Shown: positions 1 to 12,012 of the stretch, piece by piece
Numbering within the stretch: the stretch's first letter is position 1
Layout of the letters: the number at the start of each line of letters is the position of its first letter
Assembly (NCBI GenBank): GCA_015039365.1
Contig: WION01000008.1
Coordinates: forward strand, 372,001 to 436,000
Origin: Amanita rubescens
Taxonomy: Eukaryota > Basidiomycota > Agaricomycetes > Agaricales > Amanitaceae
Reading direction: 5' to 3'
Length of the DNA: 64,000 nt
Made by a program: the position numbers and the translations under genes
Notes under the pieces: model-generated
What the model was told of the DNA's origin: nothing
What the model saw: the letters and a program-made list of their open reading frames with translations, nothing else
Database searches by the model: none

Positions 1-144
1 CTCCTGCGTCTGCTACTTGAACGCGTGTGGGGGGTGTCTATGACATGATCGTGTACTAATCTTGCCGAATTTGATTTTGAAATTCAAAATCGTCATGTTT
101 TGCTGTTCTCACAAGTATATCGTGAAGTTCCGCGTGTATTAGCT

Positions 145-857
145 ATGACCAGGGGGCGTAAGAAAGACCCTACAATACCTCCCACCCGCGCTCTTATCCA
201 GCAGCGAGATTATCGAGCGAGACGCGCTCACTATGTTGCATCTTTAGAAGAAAGGTGTCAGAGAGTGGAGGAGGACAACGCCCGATTACGCGAGGAAATC
301 GCCGCGATAAAGGCCAGTAATGGCATTGTTCCTTCGATTCCTCAGAATCCAGAAACGGTTAGCATGTCATTTATCGATTAGCGGCGTATAGTACATAACG
401 GGTGACTTCATAGGCTGCAGCGACAATTCATCTTATGCATCAACTCTCATTAACAGCTGCATCTCTGACTCGGTTCCAGCAAGTAGCGTTTCCAGAGCAT
501 GTTTCCAGTGTGGTAACATCCACGGCCTCAACGGAGGATATTACCAACCATATATCACAGTCCTCGCCTTCGCTTTCGTCAGTGCCTTTTACCCGGGCCA
601 TATCTCCAACCCTCGTTCCTCCAACATCATCACAATCCAAGGCCACAAACGAAGATCCCCCGTCGACTTTCAGTCAAAGCGGAGACGTAGTGGATGGTAT
701 CAGCAGAAGTGTTAGCCCGGACTCGGAATGTTGTGGAGGTATTCTGGATTGTCGTCACCTGATTGAGCCTGAACCTACTAGTTCTTTGACAAGAACGTCT
801 GGGCTAAGATCTACTTCTTCTCCTGGTTTTGGATATAGTAACAAGCCATATCGATGA
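145..857 (+). CDS. bZIP transcription factor
   Basis: Two exons, 145-357 and 414-857, joined across a 56-nt GT-AG intron (358-413), give a protein of about 218 residues. A basic stretch (QQRDYRARRAHY) runs straight into a heptad zipper (LEERCQRVEEDNARLREEI) near residues 20-60, so this should be a nuclear DNA-binding dimer. The position of the invariant bZIP Asn appears to be Ala, which I believe is shared by a group of basidiomycete bZIPs. The Ser/Pro-rich C-terminal part carries a Cys motif, ECCGGILDC, near residue 190. The ATG at 145 is chosen because basic residues follow at once; an in-frame ATG at 100 is possible. It lies tail to tail with the ACR3 relic. Targets are unknown. Confidence 0.75.
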
Positions 858-959
858 GCCGTATCCAAGCGTATGTAGGCGCCCACTTTCGTCGTGTTAC
901 TATATCTACCACATTGTATGAGATGCCCAAACGATATTTTCCGCTGTTGCCGTTTGCAT

Positions 960-1952
960 ACCCAACTGAGCTTTGTTCTCGGACCACAGTGCAATCCACG
1001 TTAGGCACAAGACCACCAGAAGTCCGATTGTCGCTACGAGTGCCTGATCTGAGTCGACCCCAAATACGGCTATGGCTACTACGATCTGTGATTAGAGTTG
1101 TTAGATGCGTTACTGGGAAGAGGGAATACGACAAACGAATTTATTGCTATATGATCAGCCGTGACATTTCATACCCAAATAAATATCTTCTACTCACCAG
1201 ATTCCTCTGATACATCAGTGCAAAGGCGGGGTCCACATTATGACGAAATAAAGGATCATGGGGTACGAAAACTCTGAAGACTGGTCCCAAATAATATGGT
1301 ATCCTTGATACGCAAACATGACGGGGATAGTGTAGAACAAACCGAGTAACGAGAGTAATAAAAACTGAGGGATAAAGCGCTCTTCAAGGAATTCTTTGCT
1401 TGTCGCCAATTGGACACCATAACGGGTGATAACGCCAAGGACTAGTGGGATCCCAAGATACTACAATTCCAATGTGAGTCGAGTATTTTAAATGGCTCAC
1501 TACTTACGATAAGGATAATGCCTATGCGGTAAAAGATGCCCACGCCAATCCAAGATTATCAATGGGCCCATGAACGAGTAGCATAGAAATTCCAACGTGT
1601 ATCCAAACCCGCGACGAGGAAAATATTTGAGGAAACGTCTCATACCTCACCTTCGCAAGGATAGGCCGCGTCATACTATAAGGCCAATAGCGACTGCTAA
1701 AGCATGAGATTGAGAAGACCAACAAGTCGTGACCGACTGACTGACGGAAACGCCATCGAAGACAGTGTCAAACGCGTGTTGTACGCTCTGGCAGAATTCA
1801 TCAATAACAACCCCCACGACCATTACAAGGACAATAAGGGGAGATAGGAGACGATCCTGAATGCTTAGCCCAAGAAACACTCCTTCATTCAGTTCAGAGA
1901 TGCGGTTGTCCAATGATAATCGTTGCATACCCTGAGATGTACTCTCTTGCAT
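960..1952 (-). pseudogene. ACR3-type arsenite efflux transporter, decayed remnant
   Basis: Pieces in the order of an ACR3 protein lie in shifting frames: an N-terminal membrane helix with LIVLVMVVGVVI and FDGVSV near 1750-1850, then AIGLIV, then PILAKVRYETFPQ with LGLAWA near 1540-1690, then GVITRYGVQLATSKEF and FVIMW near 1215-1440, and a C-terminal part reading VFGVDSDQALVATIGLL near 1000-1060. ACR3 exports arsenite across the plasma membrane. Here frames break near 1680 and 1530, the central segment between LGLAWA and the GVITRYG block (the region of the conserved transport Cys) is missing, and stops interrupt the tail. I infer a non-functional relic; an assembly gap cannot be fully excluded. 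Confidence 0.85.
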
Positions 1953-2524
1953 GAACACAATTTGTTCGGTTGTTTTGGTCGACTTCCTGAATCTATCGCA
2001 GACGGATAATAATGGGACGACGTACGGGATTGAGCTCGGTTTGCGCGCGAATGAATTCACGAAAAACCAACTCAACTTGAATATCGATTTTCACGTTCCT
2101 GCGTGGCTATATCCGCTTGAGCGACGATCCATTAATAGAAAGGATGAGAAGATAGCTTAGACAGGATTCTATCAAGCCCATCTAGTGGATTGGGCTGACT
2201 TAGCAGCGCGGATTTGGAGAATTATCTCTAAATCCGAGTTCTTGCGGTTGCCTGCCGCGCCGGGTAAGTGGTGTAAATGGGTGTGAGCATATGTTGGTGT
2301 CGAATAACCTATGCTGAAGATAATATCTCAGTCAAAAAGTATTCGTAGAGAATAAATTATGTTCATTGGCTGATGCCTCTATTCGGCTCCATCGATTCTG
2401 GTACAGATACATAGCTAACTTGGATAGCGACAAAAACATGGGATGACTATGAGCTTACATTAACCTTGGTATTGCGACAGTTATACAGGTATCTGCTCCG
2501 TTTCAGTTTGAAGCAACCATTGCG
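1953..2524. other. Intergenic stretch
   Basis: About 570 bp upstream of the ACR3 remnant and downstream of BUB2. I see no convincing gene; short open frames here have no recognisable domain. It may hold the lost promoter and first exon of the ACR3 gene. Confidence 0.5.
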
Positions 2525-3764
2525 TTAATCATGCTGAATTTCGTAGGGGTGTCTGACGAGTTCATCATATAGTTCGGCTGGAAGGTCCCTAACGAGTGTA
2601 ACCGCAATCCCGATGACAGAGAGTGCATCTAATAGGGGGAAAGTTCGAAGCAAGCGCATTGGACTGGGCTCTTTAAGCAACAAACCAAGCTAGAATAGAA
2701 TAATGGATTCACCTGGATGAGTTCATGATTTCATCGCGGATGAGCAACAGCTGTGCAATCACGCAAAGCACGTTGAGGTGAACACCAAATGCAAGAAGAA
2801 AGTCCCAAAGCAGTAGTACTTGATCTAGAGGTGGTGTGCAGGCACATAACGTGAGGACAGCTGAAATAAAAATTTGTCAGTATCAATCATAGAACGAAGT
2901 ATCCACAAGCGAAACGTACAAGGAAAGGCGTAAATCTCGGCAGACAGGTTTTTAGACCGTAGATGCGCGTATAACTCTGGATCAACAATCTTGAGACAAC
3001 GGTCGAGAAGCTGTGGAGGATCAGAAAAACCAAGTGAGCCAAGTAGCCCGGATCTTACCCTGAGACCCCTGTGAACCCCTTCGAGAGTTGGTTGAACATA
3101 CAGGGGACAGGACTCCTCTATGAATTTTGAAAAACAAAAGAATGCCTCGACTTCTGACGGCATAGTATACAAAAATGGAGCGGCAAGGACGTTCATTCCC
3201 TGAACGTATGTGAAATCAAGTAGTTGTTTTTCTTGTCTATCTGCGGTGAGACGTTAGGATATGGGCTTAGGCGTTGCGATATTATGACCCTACCATGATT
3301 GCGCCACACAAAAGCATCGAGTAGACGAACAAGCATATCTTCGCGAACACGTTCCTTAAAACCTTTGTCTGTTGCTAGCGTCCTGAGGGCTGGATTTACT
3401 GGGATAAGTGCGGGATTGTAATTCTACGCACCTAAAGGTGTCGTTTCGTATCTTCTCCCGCACTTCGCAGGGTCCTCTGGCCACATATCGCAGATACGTA
3501 TCAGAGGAGAGGTCTGTAACGCGCAGCAGAATCTTCCATATTCTAGGCCTCAATGTTGGGTCCTAGCCCAAGGACAATTCAGACGCAATGCACAATTTAA
3601 TAATAGGCGGGAGGTACAGTAGTAGATGGGATGCCTTCGACCAGAATGAGACGCCGCAGCTTCTTTGTGCCGTCATCTGAATCTGAGTGAGCTCTTGACT
3701 TTGAGGCTTTTGGCTGATTTAAGATCTTGTTGAATGAGTGGACAGTTGCCACTGCATTTGACAT
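2525..3764 (-). CDS. BUB2: Mitotic checkpoint GTPase-activating protein BUB2 (TBC domain)
   Basis: Several exons on the minus strand read as a complete Bub2/Cdc16 protein of about 330 residues. Exon 1 starts MSNAVATVHSFNKIL and ends KLRRLILVEGIPS; it is followed by LRPRIWKILLRVTDL, the TBC core GMNVLAAPFLYTMPSEVEAF, LLDRCLKIVDPELYAHL, TPPLDQVLLLWDFLLAFG and a tail ending EIQHD. Bub2 with Byr4/Bfa1 forms the GAP for the Tem1/Spg1 GTPase at the spindle pole and holds back mitotic exit or septation. I chose the ATG at 3764 because it leads directly into the family-typical N-terminus. The start lies 81 bp from the divergent adaptin gene, so a shared promoter is likely. Confidence 0.9.
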
Positions 3765-3845
3765 GACGGCAGATGATAGTAAACGGTGATACATGACCAA
3801 ACAAACCGCTGTATAACTTGACGCCACCGTGACTGCGTCCAAGAT

Positions 3846-6800
3846 ATGGAAGTTCCTTTCTCCTCATCCGGTGCGTTAAGCAGAAGACATTATGGTTTGG
3901 TTCGGGTTGTAGAGTTATCTTCATCCACACAAGAAGCGAACAATATTTTACATGCAGAGATACAAGCAGTGCGAGTGGATATGGCGCGTGCGGATCTTAC
4001 ATTTGTTAAGCATTATCAGTTCACCTCTGGCAAGTTCTCACGTTTCTACAGGCCCAATGCATGGAATACCTCATCATCCTCTTGTATTGCTTCAATACAA
4101 TTGAGATTGGTTTCTCTCCCGGCTCGATCGCGTTTGCCCTGCCCCATGCCGTCAACTTAGCAGAGGCCGGCAAGACAATCGAACAAAAGAGGATAGGCAA
4201 GTTTATTGTGGTGAATACGCTCAACTTCTGACGGGAACACAACCAGGTTATGTCTTTTGTGCTGAGTTTATGCCGCCAGACGGTGAGATGCAACTAATGT
4301 TAGTCAACACAGTTCGCAAGGCACGTTTCTACCACTAATTTAGTGCCTAACATAACAAAAAACGTTTGGTAGGACCTTGAAAGTTCAAGTGTTGCTAGGA
4401 TGTGCCTTGCTCTTCAAAGCTTGATAGCAGTACCGACGGAACATGTTGTTCCCGCTGTCCAGTCCCGTGTACAGGAGCTGATCTCACATAACTCGTCAGT
4501 AGGTAGCTTTTATCGCGCCGCGGGCCATGTCTGATGTACAAAGAAGGCCCCAAATCCGACGGCGAGCGATACACGCCTGCCGCCTTTTATCCCACCATGA
4601 GAGAAGCTTATTGATGCCTGTGACATCCGTACTGCTAAAACGGTTAGGTGACCCCGATCGTTCTGTTGTCAGAGCCACCCTGTTGGCGGTTTCCTCGCCT
4701 GCCTTTCGGGACATCTCAGTGCGTGAATAGTCTCAAATTGTTGTGATGTTCTCATACCCAAGCAGGATGCGAAGCAATTGTCAAAGGTCAAAACAACGAT
4801 TCATGATTTGGCATTCAACAATGATGTCCGTCCTTATGTCTTGAACGTCTCCGCGGCGCTATCGGCTTTTGGGTTAGGCATCATTCCCCAATTCCTCAGA
4901 ATCCGGATTGATATTTCTGATCTAGGATTACTTTTGAAGATGGAATTTCCCGTTTATGTGAATACATTCGAGACTCTACCAAGAAGCATGACTTCCGTAA
5001 GTGCATAAGTGCCAGTTTTATGGCTGCTTACCGTGTGTTATTCAGTGATGCTTCGTGAAGCCTTTAGCCTTCTTTCCCAGTATACCGTAGAACAATTGAA
5101 AAGGAATCTCGACATCTCTCCCGTCTCATATGTTCGCAGTCTTCTAGCATCCGACGACCCAAACCTTCATTATCTATTCTTGGTCTGTTTGGATTCCCTT
5201 GATGCCGAAGCCTGGTCAGGCTCGACAGACATTTTCCCAAGCGTACTAGATGACTGGGAGATGGAAAAGATTATGCACATGATAGACTCGCCCGATGTTT
5301 TGATACGAACTAAGGTAAAAATTATCACAACATCACCTAGTTTTGACCGATCGTGCATTATAGACCCTTTCTATTCTGAATGGAGTTGATCAGAACATTG
5401 CCGATGCCGTCTACGCTCGTTTGTTGCAATCTTTACCTCCCAATGCCAACAACAGAATGCGTAATGAATGTATCGTTCGACTTCTCGAAGTGGTGAACAC
5501 GAAGACAGCTGGCGATGGCGAGTCCTACGCGAGGGGTGTGGCAGAGCTATTTGCCTCTATTGAGAATGCGCTCAGTGACCTTTCCGTTTCCGAAGCCGGA
5601 GTTGATAGAATCCTCTCGTACCTTCAGTACTGTGAGGCCCCTGATTAACCTTGCATATTCCCGGACTCACCAATTCTTAGCCAGTGACATGTTCCAGGTT
5701 CAGTGCGCCGCCTCCTTACTAGCGATGATCACGGAAGAAGAGTCAAACTTTGGTCCGACGATGCTGGTTGTCATTTCCGCTTTATCCGCGCAATATTGCA
5801 CGCATGTCTCAGTACCACCTGCTGATATTTTGTCCGGAATAGCTTTGCGCTTAGCAGATGTTCCAGGCAAGTCAGGATGATCTCTACCACCTCATTAGTG
5901 AGTAAGAGTCGGTTTAGCATCTGTACAGGATGCATGTATTTTGGCCATGCTACGCCTTGCTGCCATTTGCGACGTTTCAGACGCAGTCAGAGATGCTGTA
6001 GTACGCGTTAACGACAAGGCTGGACGGCATATTAGAAAGGTTCAATTACTTTTTTATATGTGTTCGAAGTTTAAAATAATTCTTTTAGCGTTGTATGCAA
6101 TTTCAGACTCTACTACGGAAGAGGGAAGACCTGCAGAACATAATAAAAAAATCACAAAGTTCATCTGTATGTTTCTTGTGTTTTACTTGACCTGGAATCA
6201 ATACTGATACGGATTAGCTTCCAGATTTCTTACATTCTTTAGAGTCTTACGAGAACGAAGCTCCACGTGCATCGCGACTAGAGCACTTGGCGATGTCTCA
6301 GTCGAGCACATTGTCCAGCAGCAAATTGCGATACGAGGCTTACGATACCCCTCGGTCAACTCCGAAGCTAAGATCTTCACGGGAGAGGTCCAATATTCCC
6401 GCAGCATATCTTAACACCTCGGCAGTGGAGATGGGAGAAGATACGACGACCAATTCAGTAAGCCCGTAGTCTTCGGTTATCTTTTACGATAGCTCATCAG
6501 AAGCAAGTCATTGACCACAATGACTGACGCTGTAGGTTATGCTCACTCGTACCGACAGTTTCGGTAACAAGCTGTAGATGTCGCGCGTTGATCTGATAGC
6601 GTTCGATCAACCGGCTGCATTAATAACCGATGACAGAACAACGTTCACTGCCATTTGGGACACAATGGAAGCATCCGGTTCTGACATGCGCGGATGGAGC
6701 GACGCCAAGGTGGAAGATCTTATCAAGAATCTGCAAACTTTGGAAGGCATTAGTGTGGATATTATTCCTGCACACGAGCCACCTTTCTACGGTAAATGAG

Positions 6801-6986
6801 ACGCCATCTAATGGGGCAATAGATGACCCAGCATTCACAGGAGAAGTGAAAGTGAAAATCACAGCGGATCATGATCAGTGGGGTGCTGTAAAGTTTCGTG
6901 CATCGGACGAAGGGGGGACCTTATGGCGAGTGCGAACGGAAGCGGTAGATCTGGGAAGACGGTTGAAAGCAGTGTTAACTATATAA
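3846..6986 (+). CDS. Adaptor-complex large subunit (adaptin; AP-4 epsilon-like)
   Basis: A gene of more than ten exons opening MEVPFSSSGALSRRHYGLVR. Helical-repeat adaptin features follow: CMEYLIILLYC, ALPHAVNLAEAGKTIEQKR, MQLMLVNTVRKDLESSS, LALQSLIAV, then TLSILNGVDQNIADAVYARL. The C-terminal part (6578-6986) looks like an ear domain (VDLIAFDQPAALITDD; KITADHDQWGAVKFRASDE). Adaptins select cargo and recruit coats at the trans-Golgi or endosomes. Spacing of the N-terminal motifs suggests AP-4 epsilon more than AP-1 gamma, but I am not sure. Two adjacent introns (4197-4246 and 4321-4372) begin with GC, a candidate 20-nt intron lies at 5898-5917, and a 31-nt one near 6794-6824. The intron before the ear exon is tentative. 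Confidence 0.75.
5898..5917 (+). other. Candidate 20-nt intron in the adaptin gene
   Basis: The segment starts GTGAGTAAG and ends GTTTAG. Removing exactly these 20 bases joins QDDLYHLI to TSVQDACILAMLRLAA in frame; keeping it gives a stop at once. An alternative is a single 118-nt intron from about 5812 to 5929, also phase 0, which would delete the QDDLYHLI stretch. Confidence 0.35.
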
Positions 6987-7392
6987 TCGTGAGAACTCGA
7001 GGGACTACTTAAAACCGGACCATTTCCCTTTTTCCTGGCTGACACCCTTGTCCTACTACGTCCTCTGACGTGCTGAATATTTACCTTGTTAACCACCTAC
7101 GCTCTATGATTGTAGCCTATTGGTACTTCTGTTTACCTCCTAGTCCTTCAGGTTACTCACCATAACCACTTCTCAGCTCAACCCACCAGATTAACAACAT
7201 ACTCTTTGGACCCCTTGCCCTTCCTCTCCTCGACGCCGACAGACCCCCTTAGGGTTCCCTAGCTTGTTCGTCCCAAGATTCATGGGATAATCTTACCTCG
7301 CCATTAGCGCTGCAGGAAGATTGTCGCATCGTTCACCCAATAATACATCATTCTCTTGAAAAACTTATCCTGACGATACCCACGTTGAAACC
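6987..7392. other. Intergenic stretch, pyrimidine-rich
   Basis: About 400 bp between the adaptin stop and the next start. Long C/T-rich runs (about 7130-7260) are typical of fungal core promoters and probably serve the gene starting at 7393. No gene seen. Confidence 0.5.
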
Positions 7393-8977
7393 ATGATGAA
7401 TGTTTTGAAGAATCAATCTCTTTTCAGGCCAACAAGCCAACCTGTCTCACCTTCCTCTATTCCCCCTCTTCATACTGCAGAACCGCTGGTGGTCCTTGAG
7501 CGCTCTTCACGGACACTCAATATATTGTCGCTGAACAATTTCAAGCGACCCCAAAGCATCCCGCGCGTACAGACTGCGCCCTCTCCAGCAGGCACGATTC
7601 AAGAGATCTCGTACATTGAAACCTTGAGCCTCAGGTTCAGCGAAGCGGTGGCAAGAGCCCTCGCACAACCAACAGGGCCAGCGCCCATACATGAGCTACT
7701 GGCCGGCAAGCGGCCGATACCACAAGGACGTGGACATGCGCTTGGTGCTTTCATTGTGTCGTAAGTCGCTCTTGTTCCCAGATTAACTAGTCTGATTGAT
7801 TTGATGGGGCAGGGAGTTCAAATCTGCTGACGGCAATGTCCATCTCCATCGGGCTATAGTTCGCTCACTTCAGAAACCACTGTCCGTCTTGCTCACTAAC
7901 CTGTCTGCTTATCTCTCGCCTCTCCTTACGTCGCCCCAAGTTTACACTCCCTCTTCAATAACCACGTTGAATCCGACGCAAATCCATGCTCTTGCAATTG
8001 CTACATTTGCTGCAGAACTGCTCGAAAAATTCCAGGAGTTGACAAACGATGGCCGAATCAACGGTCTAATGGACATTCGGGAAGGTCTAGTTTCCCTGGT
8101 GACAAGGGTGGCAAACTGCCTTGTCAACGAATTGAAGAACGAGCTGATGCAACTTGTGGATGGGCTCGAAGCCCCAAACACGGAGTTCAACACCAAGAAC
8201 GCTAACCACGGAAGACCAGCCGTGATATACCACCCGTCCATTGTGGCATTGCAAAGCATGATGCCTATTTATCAGCGCTATTTGGCGCGATGCACGACGT
8301 TCGCAGATGCACAACCTCTCTTGGCAACGTTTCTTATTTCCATTGTCTGGAGAGCTATAGTCGCTTTAGCGCATCGACCTCGTCAGACGCAAGCAATGCT
8401 GGCGGCGGGGATTGCAAAAAACCGTTCACCGATCAATTCGCCTTCTGTGACCCCGCCTCCAAGTCGATTTACAATCAAACTTCCACCGTCTAGGCCTGCG
8501 TCCCCACATGTGCAGCCAGTCATAGCTTCAACTGCAGCAGACGCGCAGTTGCTATATGAATTATTTTCACAGCTTCCTAGGCCTGTAGGGGAGAATGAAT
8601 CGATTCGTCTAGCGGGGGAAGCCGTCAATGAGGCTTTCGACAGTTTGAAGGCCTTAGAGGATCTGCTTGGAGAAGCAGACGTGGCCTTACACGAGGCGAA
8701 TCCTGAATTCAAAATGGACCACAACACGTTGGACTTGCCTCTATTGATCGTCCTGCCTGTTCTCCTACAGTATTGGAGCCGGGGCACCAATCTTTCTATA
8801 GCCAACATGGTGGGACTTTCTGATCAAGAATACAGGAAGGTTTGTCTGAGCGGCTTTAGTCGTGCAGAAGAATGTGAAACAGTGATTGCACGACGTGTCT
8901 TGGATACGTTGTGGAAGGACACTCATGTGGATCTCAGTGTACTGGGATGGATAGAAAACCAGATCCTAGCTGACTAG
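7393..8977 (+). CDS. Conserved hypothetical protein
   Basis: Two exons (7393-7760 and 7813-8977; intron 7761-7812, GT-AG, 52 nt) give about 510 residues. The first 70 residues are Ser/Pro-rich and probably disordered. The rest is mostly alpha-helical by composition, with repeated Leu-rich stretches (IHALAIATFAAELLEKFQEL; LVSLVTRVANCLVNELKNEL) and a Pro/Ser linker near residues 300-320. No signal peptide or membrane segment is evident. I do not recognise the family. Codon use and the long open frame argue that it is a real gene. It stands alone between the adaptin gene and PRI1 (convergent). Confidence 0.75.
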
Positions 8978-9112
8978 GTATAGAATAGACTTGTTAATTT
9001 TTTCGGTATCTGAAGATCTCATACTTTAAACTTTAAGCAGAATCTTTGGTCCATGTTTCTGCGTTATAACTGTAATTATCTTGATCGTCACCATGATAAA
9101 TCTAGAGCTTAT

Positions 9113-10659
9113 TTAACGCGGGGGACAACTTGGAATAAGGCAAGAAAACAAACCGGTTTCTCGTTTCAATCGCCTCGCCTCATCCATCAACCTCGCAGCG
9201 TGTTGATCCAACATCTCAACATATGGGCTTAATGATGTCTTCTCCCAGCCTGATACCTTACAGTGAGGTGACCGCAGTCATGAAAAAGAGTGACGTACCA
9301 GAGTGATGTTCACCCATACTTTCCTCGTCCTTACTAACAGCATCCAATTCTCTGAGCAACTGACCGACCGTAGGCACCGCTTCTGGATCAAACTCGTCGA
9401 TCTTTGCGGGATCTACGGGAACGCAGACTCGTCCCGTTTTGGGATGCACACAAAAGGGGGCTTTCAGCAAATGATTTCGGCGCTTGGATACCTCTGCATC
9501 GAGCCTTGGATAGGTATATTGCAGTACAATATCTTCCATCGCATTGGTAAGAGCTGTCTTCTGATTTGAAGATGATTTCAGTTGGATTCACCCAAGGTGT
9601 CATACCTAACGCTTCCCACTCACCCGACGGTTATTGTCTTTGTCTTTTCGAATCGACCCGACAGTGGCTTTGACGTCTTCCCACTTATCTACTGACGTCC
9701 TGTTGGGATCGTTTGACCATCGGTCACGAAGCGTGTCCGCAGCTTCATCTCGAATCCACTGCAACAGTTTTTCAGAGCCTTGCTCTGAATGGAAACAGTC
9801 TTGATCGAGTAGGACCAAAGTCGTGAAAATATGCTTAAGCACGTTACACGCTTCTCTGAATAATCGAACTTGAGAATGTTAGATATATGGTTTTATATTG
9901 GACGTACTGTAAAGGCGGAGGAAGAGATCTTCCGTAGCCATTGCGTATATTGAGTTTCTTGCTTGCCATTTCGCTGCTGAAGGGGATGGACATCCACTCC
10001 ACGAGCGCCTTTCGCTGGTCATCAGTCAAAGCCATCGCCTCCTCATCCGATATCCACAAATGTATCCCACGTCGGCCCGAATAAACCCATAACAGCTTTT
10101 CGTATCCAAACTGGCTGCGTATCCCAGCATCGAGAACGCGCACGGCCGCGGAAATGAAGCCCCAGCACCGTCTACATATACCTGCCCCTGAACAGCACGT
10201 GCGGATAGGATCGTAGTCTGTCATATCGATATCGAACACGAGTTCTCGTTGCACCGGGAAGAACGCGCTCGGTCTAACTGTCTTTCTATCTCCCGGCTGG
10301 AGAGCGCGGGCGGTTAGTGAGCGATGGAAGATGATAATTACTCACTCGCGCAGAATAAACAGGGCCAATTTCAAATCGTGTAGGATTGAGCTGGCAAACT
10401 TTCTTCTTCAATTCATCAGCAGAGTTGAACGAGTTGTACCGAAGATATACATCGCCAGGTAAAGTGAATGCAAATTCTCTATGGGTAAAGCGACGCGTCG
10501 GAGTGGGTTCGTGGTTCAACCAGTTAAATATCGATTTGAAAGGATACAGTCTCCTGTAAAAGGTGAGCATAACCTCTTTTCACTGGCTTAGGCATTTCAA
10601 AAGAACATTGGGTAGCATGACCAACCTGGTGAGGATGGATCCACATCATCGACCATCAT
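9113..10659 (-). CDS. PRI1: DNA primase catalytic (small) subunit
   Basis: The protein starts [11 protein letters not shown], joins across a short intron to [20 protein letters not shown], and contains the eukaryotic primase motifs: catalytic aspartates in [12 protein letters not shown], the zinc-binding [12 protein letters not shown], and the nucleotide-binding [13 protein letters not shown]. The C-terminal part has [12 protein letters not shown] and [20 protein letters not shown], as in Pri1 orthologs. It makes the RNA primers for DNA polymerase alpha in the nucleus together with PRI2 and POL1. Length and motif order are normal for the family (about 400-450 residues). The stop at 9113-9115 is reached after a short unconserved tail and could lie elsewhere if another intron exists. 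Confidence 0.94.
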
Positions 10660-10835
10660 CTTTGTGGTGAATCGAGTTTCAGAGTTAGTTCGGACGCGAT
10701 ATTGAATCATTCAAGTCTTCCACGGTTGTCACAGGCACGTGATATGTGACATTACACTTCAATATACAAGAACGGGACAGTACATCAAACAAATGAACAA
10801 ACGTTCTCCAGAGTATACTTTATATCATCGCAATA

Positions 10836-11903
10836 TTAGGAAGAGATGAGAGGACCTTGTTCCTCATCAAGTACAATGCGGCCTCCACCACGAGCGTAGA
10901 GATCATATGCTCCCTTGACGACCCAGGCCAGAGCAAGGATAGAGAACGCCAATGCTGACCAGTGAACGAACCCTGAGGTGGTCTGATGGGAAAAGATAGC
11001 CCAAAGAGACCAAGCAATGGAAATGGAGGCAGGGAGATCCGACGAGAAGGCGTACGTCGCTGCCGTGCCTTCCAAAAAGAACCTACCAAAGTGGATTAGA
11101 GTTTTGATAAAATGCGTCCAAAGGGTGAACTTACAGTGCGAGGAAGACGAAGACCTTGGTCCAGACGCCTGCCCTAGTCGCGTCCGCATCAACGCCGAAG
11201 GCCTCGAACGCGGTCAAGACAATAAGGACAGTTGTCCAACCATGATAAAGGGAGAAAGGCAGATGAATGAAGAGTTCATCGGACAGACTCTCGGGCACAT
11301 GGCGTTTCTTCACAATGTAGTAAATGTGCTATAGGGTTATGTGAGAAGCGCGTGGTCACGATGAAGCGCTGATACGTACAGTGACTGCGGAGCTAACAAA
11401 GATGGCAAAAATGAAAGCTATAAATGGAATGGCGTAAGATATATGCCATCGGTGATAGCCTGCGAACACGTGCATACCAACGATGTAATGGTGGGTTGCC
11501 CAAACGTTCACGTATACTGCATTGAGGACACCAAGAAGGGGGAAGCGCCAGGAAATGCCGTCAACAATGACCTTTCTACCGCCGGGGAAGAATTGGTAGA
11601 TGACGGTGCCAAGGAGGAGGAGGTGTATCAAAGACCTCGAGGCATGTGAGACAAGATGAATGAAACAGCGGCACTAAAAATAACGTACCAAATGAGGAAT
11701 GCCCAGGGTGCTGGGGTGATGTAGGTTTCCTTGCCAGAGTAGTAGACATCGCCAGGGCCAGCTACGGTGTAGACGTTTGAGCCCAAGAAGAGGATGTAGA
11801 CAACAACGTTAGAAATCTGAAAAAGTGAATAGTTAAAGACAAGGGAGAAAAGCAGATTGAGATCACAGACCTGAAGCAGGAGCTCAGACCAAGAGGAAGA
11901 CAT
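10836..11903 (-). CDS. Multi-pass membrane protein of unknown function (possibly DUF1774-like)
   Basis: Five or so exons give about 270 residues beginning [11 protein letters not shown]. At least six hydrophobic helices are visible: [79 protein letters not shown], and [20 protein letters not shown] near the C-terminus. The [10 protein letters not shown] and [15 protein letters not shown] segments recall a fungal membrane family I know as DUF1774, and more loosely TspO-like proteins; this is recall, not a search. It is likely an integral membrane protein of an internal or plasma membrane. The cytosolic tail ends EEQGPLISS. No enzymatic residues are recognisable. Confidence 0.7.
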
Positions 11904-12012
11904 GGTGGAAAGGTGAGACCCGAACAGCAAGGGTTGCGAGGCTTTTGTATGGAGGCAAGGGATGACCTCATGACGAAACTTTGGACATCATTAATGCACG
12001 TGACGGTAACCG

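Noticed and set aside
854..1210. 118-codon open frame on the plus strand
   Set aside because: It lies opposite ACR3 relic sequence and has no recognisable domain or splice context.
5859..5935. A GC-AG intron starting at the GCAAGTCAG near 5868 in the adaptin gene
   Set aside because: The phase does not fit the next exon; an ordinary GT-AG intron of 43 nt just upstream explains the region better.
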